A DNA stretch of 23,636 nucleotides from a virus. Under the pieces are notes generated by a model that was not told where the DNA came from, made no database searches, and was given only the letters and a program-made list of their open reading frames with translations. Both the position numbers and the translations under genes were made by a program. Of the stretch, positions 23,566 through 23,636 are shown one piece after another; the stretch's first letter is position 1, and each line of letters begins with the position of its first letter. The stretch lies in IMG/VR virus record IMGVR_UViG_3300000928_000505, positions 3,952 to 27,587 of that record; one strand, given 5' to 3'.

Positions 23566-23636
23566 TCAAATGTTAACTCATTTCCACGAGGCAGATAATT
23601 GAGTTTCATCGCCTCGGCTTCAATCTTATCCTTAAT
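23562..23636 (-). CDS. 33: Probable late-transcription co-activator gp33 (C-terminal 24 codons)
   Basis: A frame open from the right edge ends in TGA at 23562-23564 and encodes IKDKIEAEAMKLNYLPRGNE, then LTFE. From memory, T4 gp33 ends with a similar series (IIEKIQSEAIDENLLRP, later TNTLDFLL), and short gp33 homologues of marine T4-like phages end in the same KIExEAxxxNLLxR pattern. gp33 bridges RNA polymerase and the sliding clamp, the last residues binding the clamp. In T4 the transcription order is 33-59-32, matching this position upstream of gp32. Only a short fragment is visible, so the call is tentative. The TGA overlaps the radical SAM ATG. Confidence 0.5.
   Translation of the reverse strand: MKDKIEAEAMKLNYLPRGNELTFE

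Noticed and set aside
1-23636. CRISPR array, integrase/attachment site, insertion sequence or defence system
   Set aside because: No spaced direct repeats, recombinase, transposase or inverted-repeat ends were seen; the window is continuous phage structural and replication genes.

Overview
This window is part of the genome of a T4-like contractile-tailed phage (myovirus). The proteins read as marine T4-like relatives of the kind found in cyanophages and other marine bacteriophages. Almost every base is coding. Genes abut or overlap by one to four bases, and the only gaps are three intergenic strips of 38-53 bp carrying T4-type late promoters (TATAAATA) and one 82-bp strip before gene 32. The sequence does not identify the host.

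Left two thirds (1-16612, all on the minus strand, transcribed right to left): a baseplate operon in T4-like order. From its start it runs gp48 (tail-tube cap), gp53 (wedge), a gp27-like hub, a gp5 OB-fold hub fused to a lytic-transglycosylase-like domain, a protein ending in an N-acetylmuramoyl-L-alanine amidase, a gp5-type beta-helix spike, an unrecognised structural protein, gp25, gp6, a short gp7/P2 gpI-like wedge protein, a repeat-containing fibre-like protein, a gp8-like wedge protein, and a large DUF4815-type structural protein cut by the left edge. The single T4 gp5 polypeptide (OB fold + lysozyme + spike) is thus spread over separate genes, and two different peptidoglycan-cleaving domains are present.

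Middle (16666-21561, plus strand): gp4 (head completion nuclease), a gp2-type DNA end protector, a tail-tube-family protein, gp26 (assembly chaperone with a Cys4 zinc motif), a -1-frame extension corresponding to gp51, and the tape measure protein. The gp26/gp51 junction has a T TTT TTC slippery heptamer directly before the gp26 stop codon, with a Shine-Dalgarno-like GGAGGG 9 nt upstream. The downstream frame has no start codon covering its conserved part. This looks like a programmed -1 frameshift producing a gp26-gp51 fusion, equivalent in design and position (just before the tape measure) to the lambda G/GT tail chaperones. It is the most notable observation in the window.

Right end (21558-23636, minus strand): a replication/late-control segment holding gene 32 (ssDNA-binding protein without the T4 zinc cysteines), a radical SAM/SPASM-like enzyme, and the last 24 codons of a gene whose C-terminus resembles gp33, the late-transcription co-activator. 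The radical SAM gene occupies the interval that gene 59 fills in T4. The gp33-like tail and the TATAAATA promoters fit one gp33/gp55-style late transcription system driving the structural genes.
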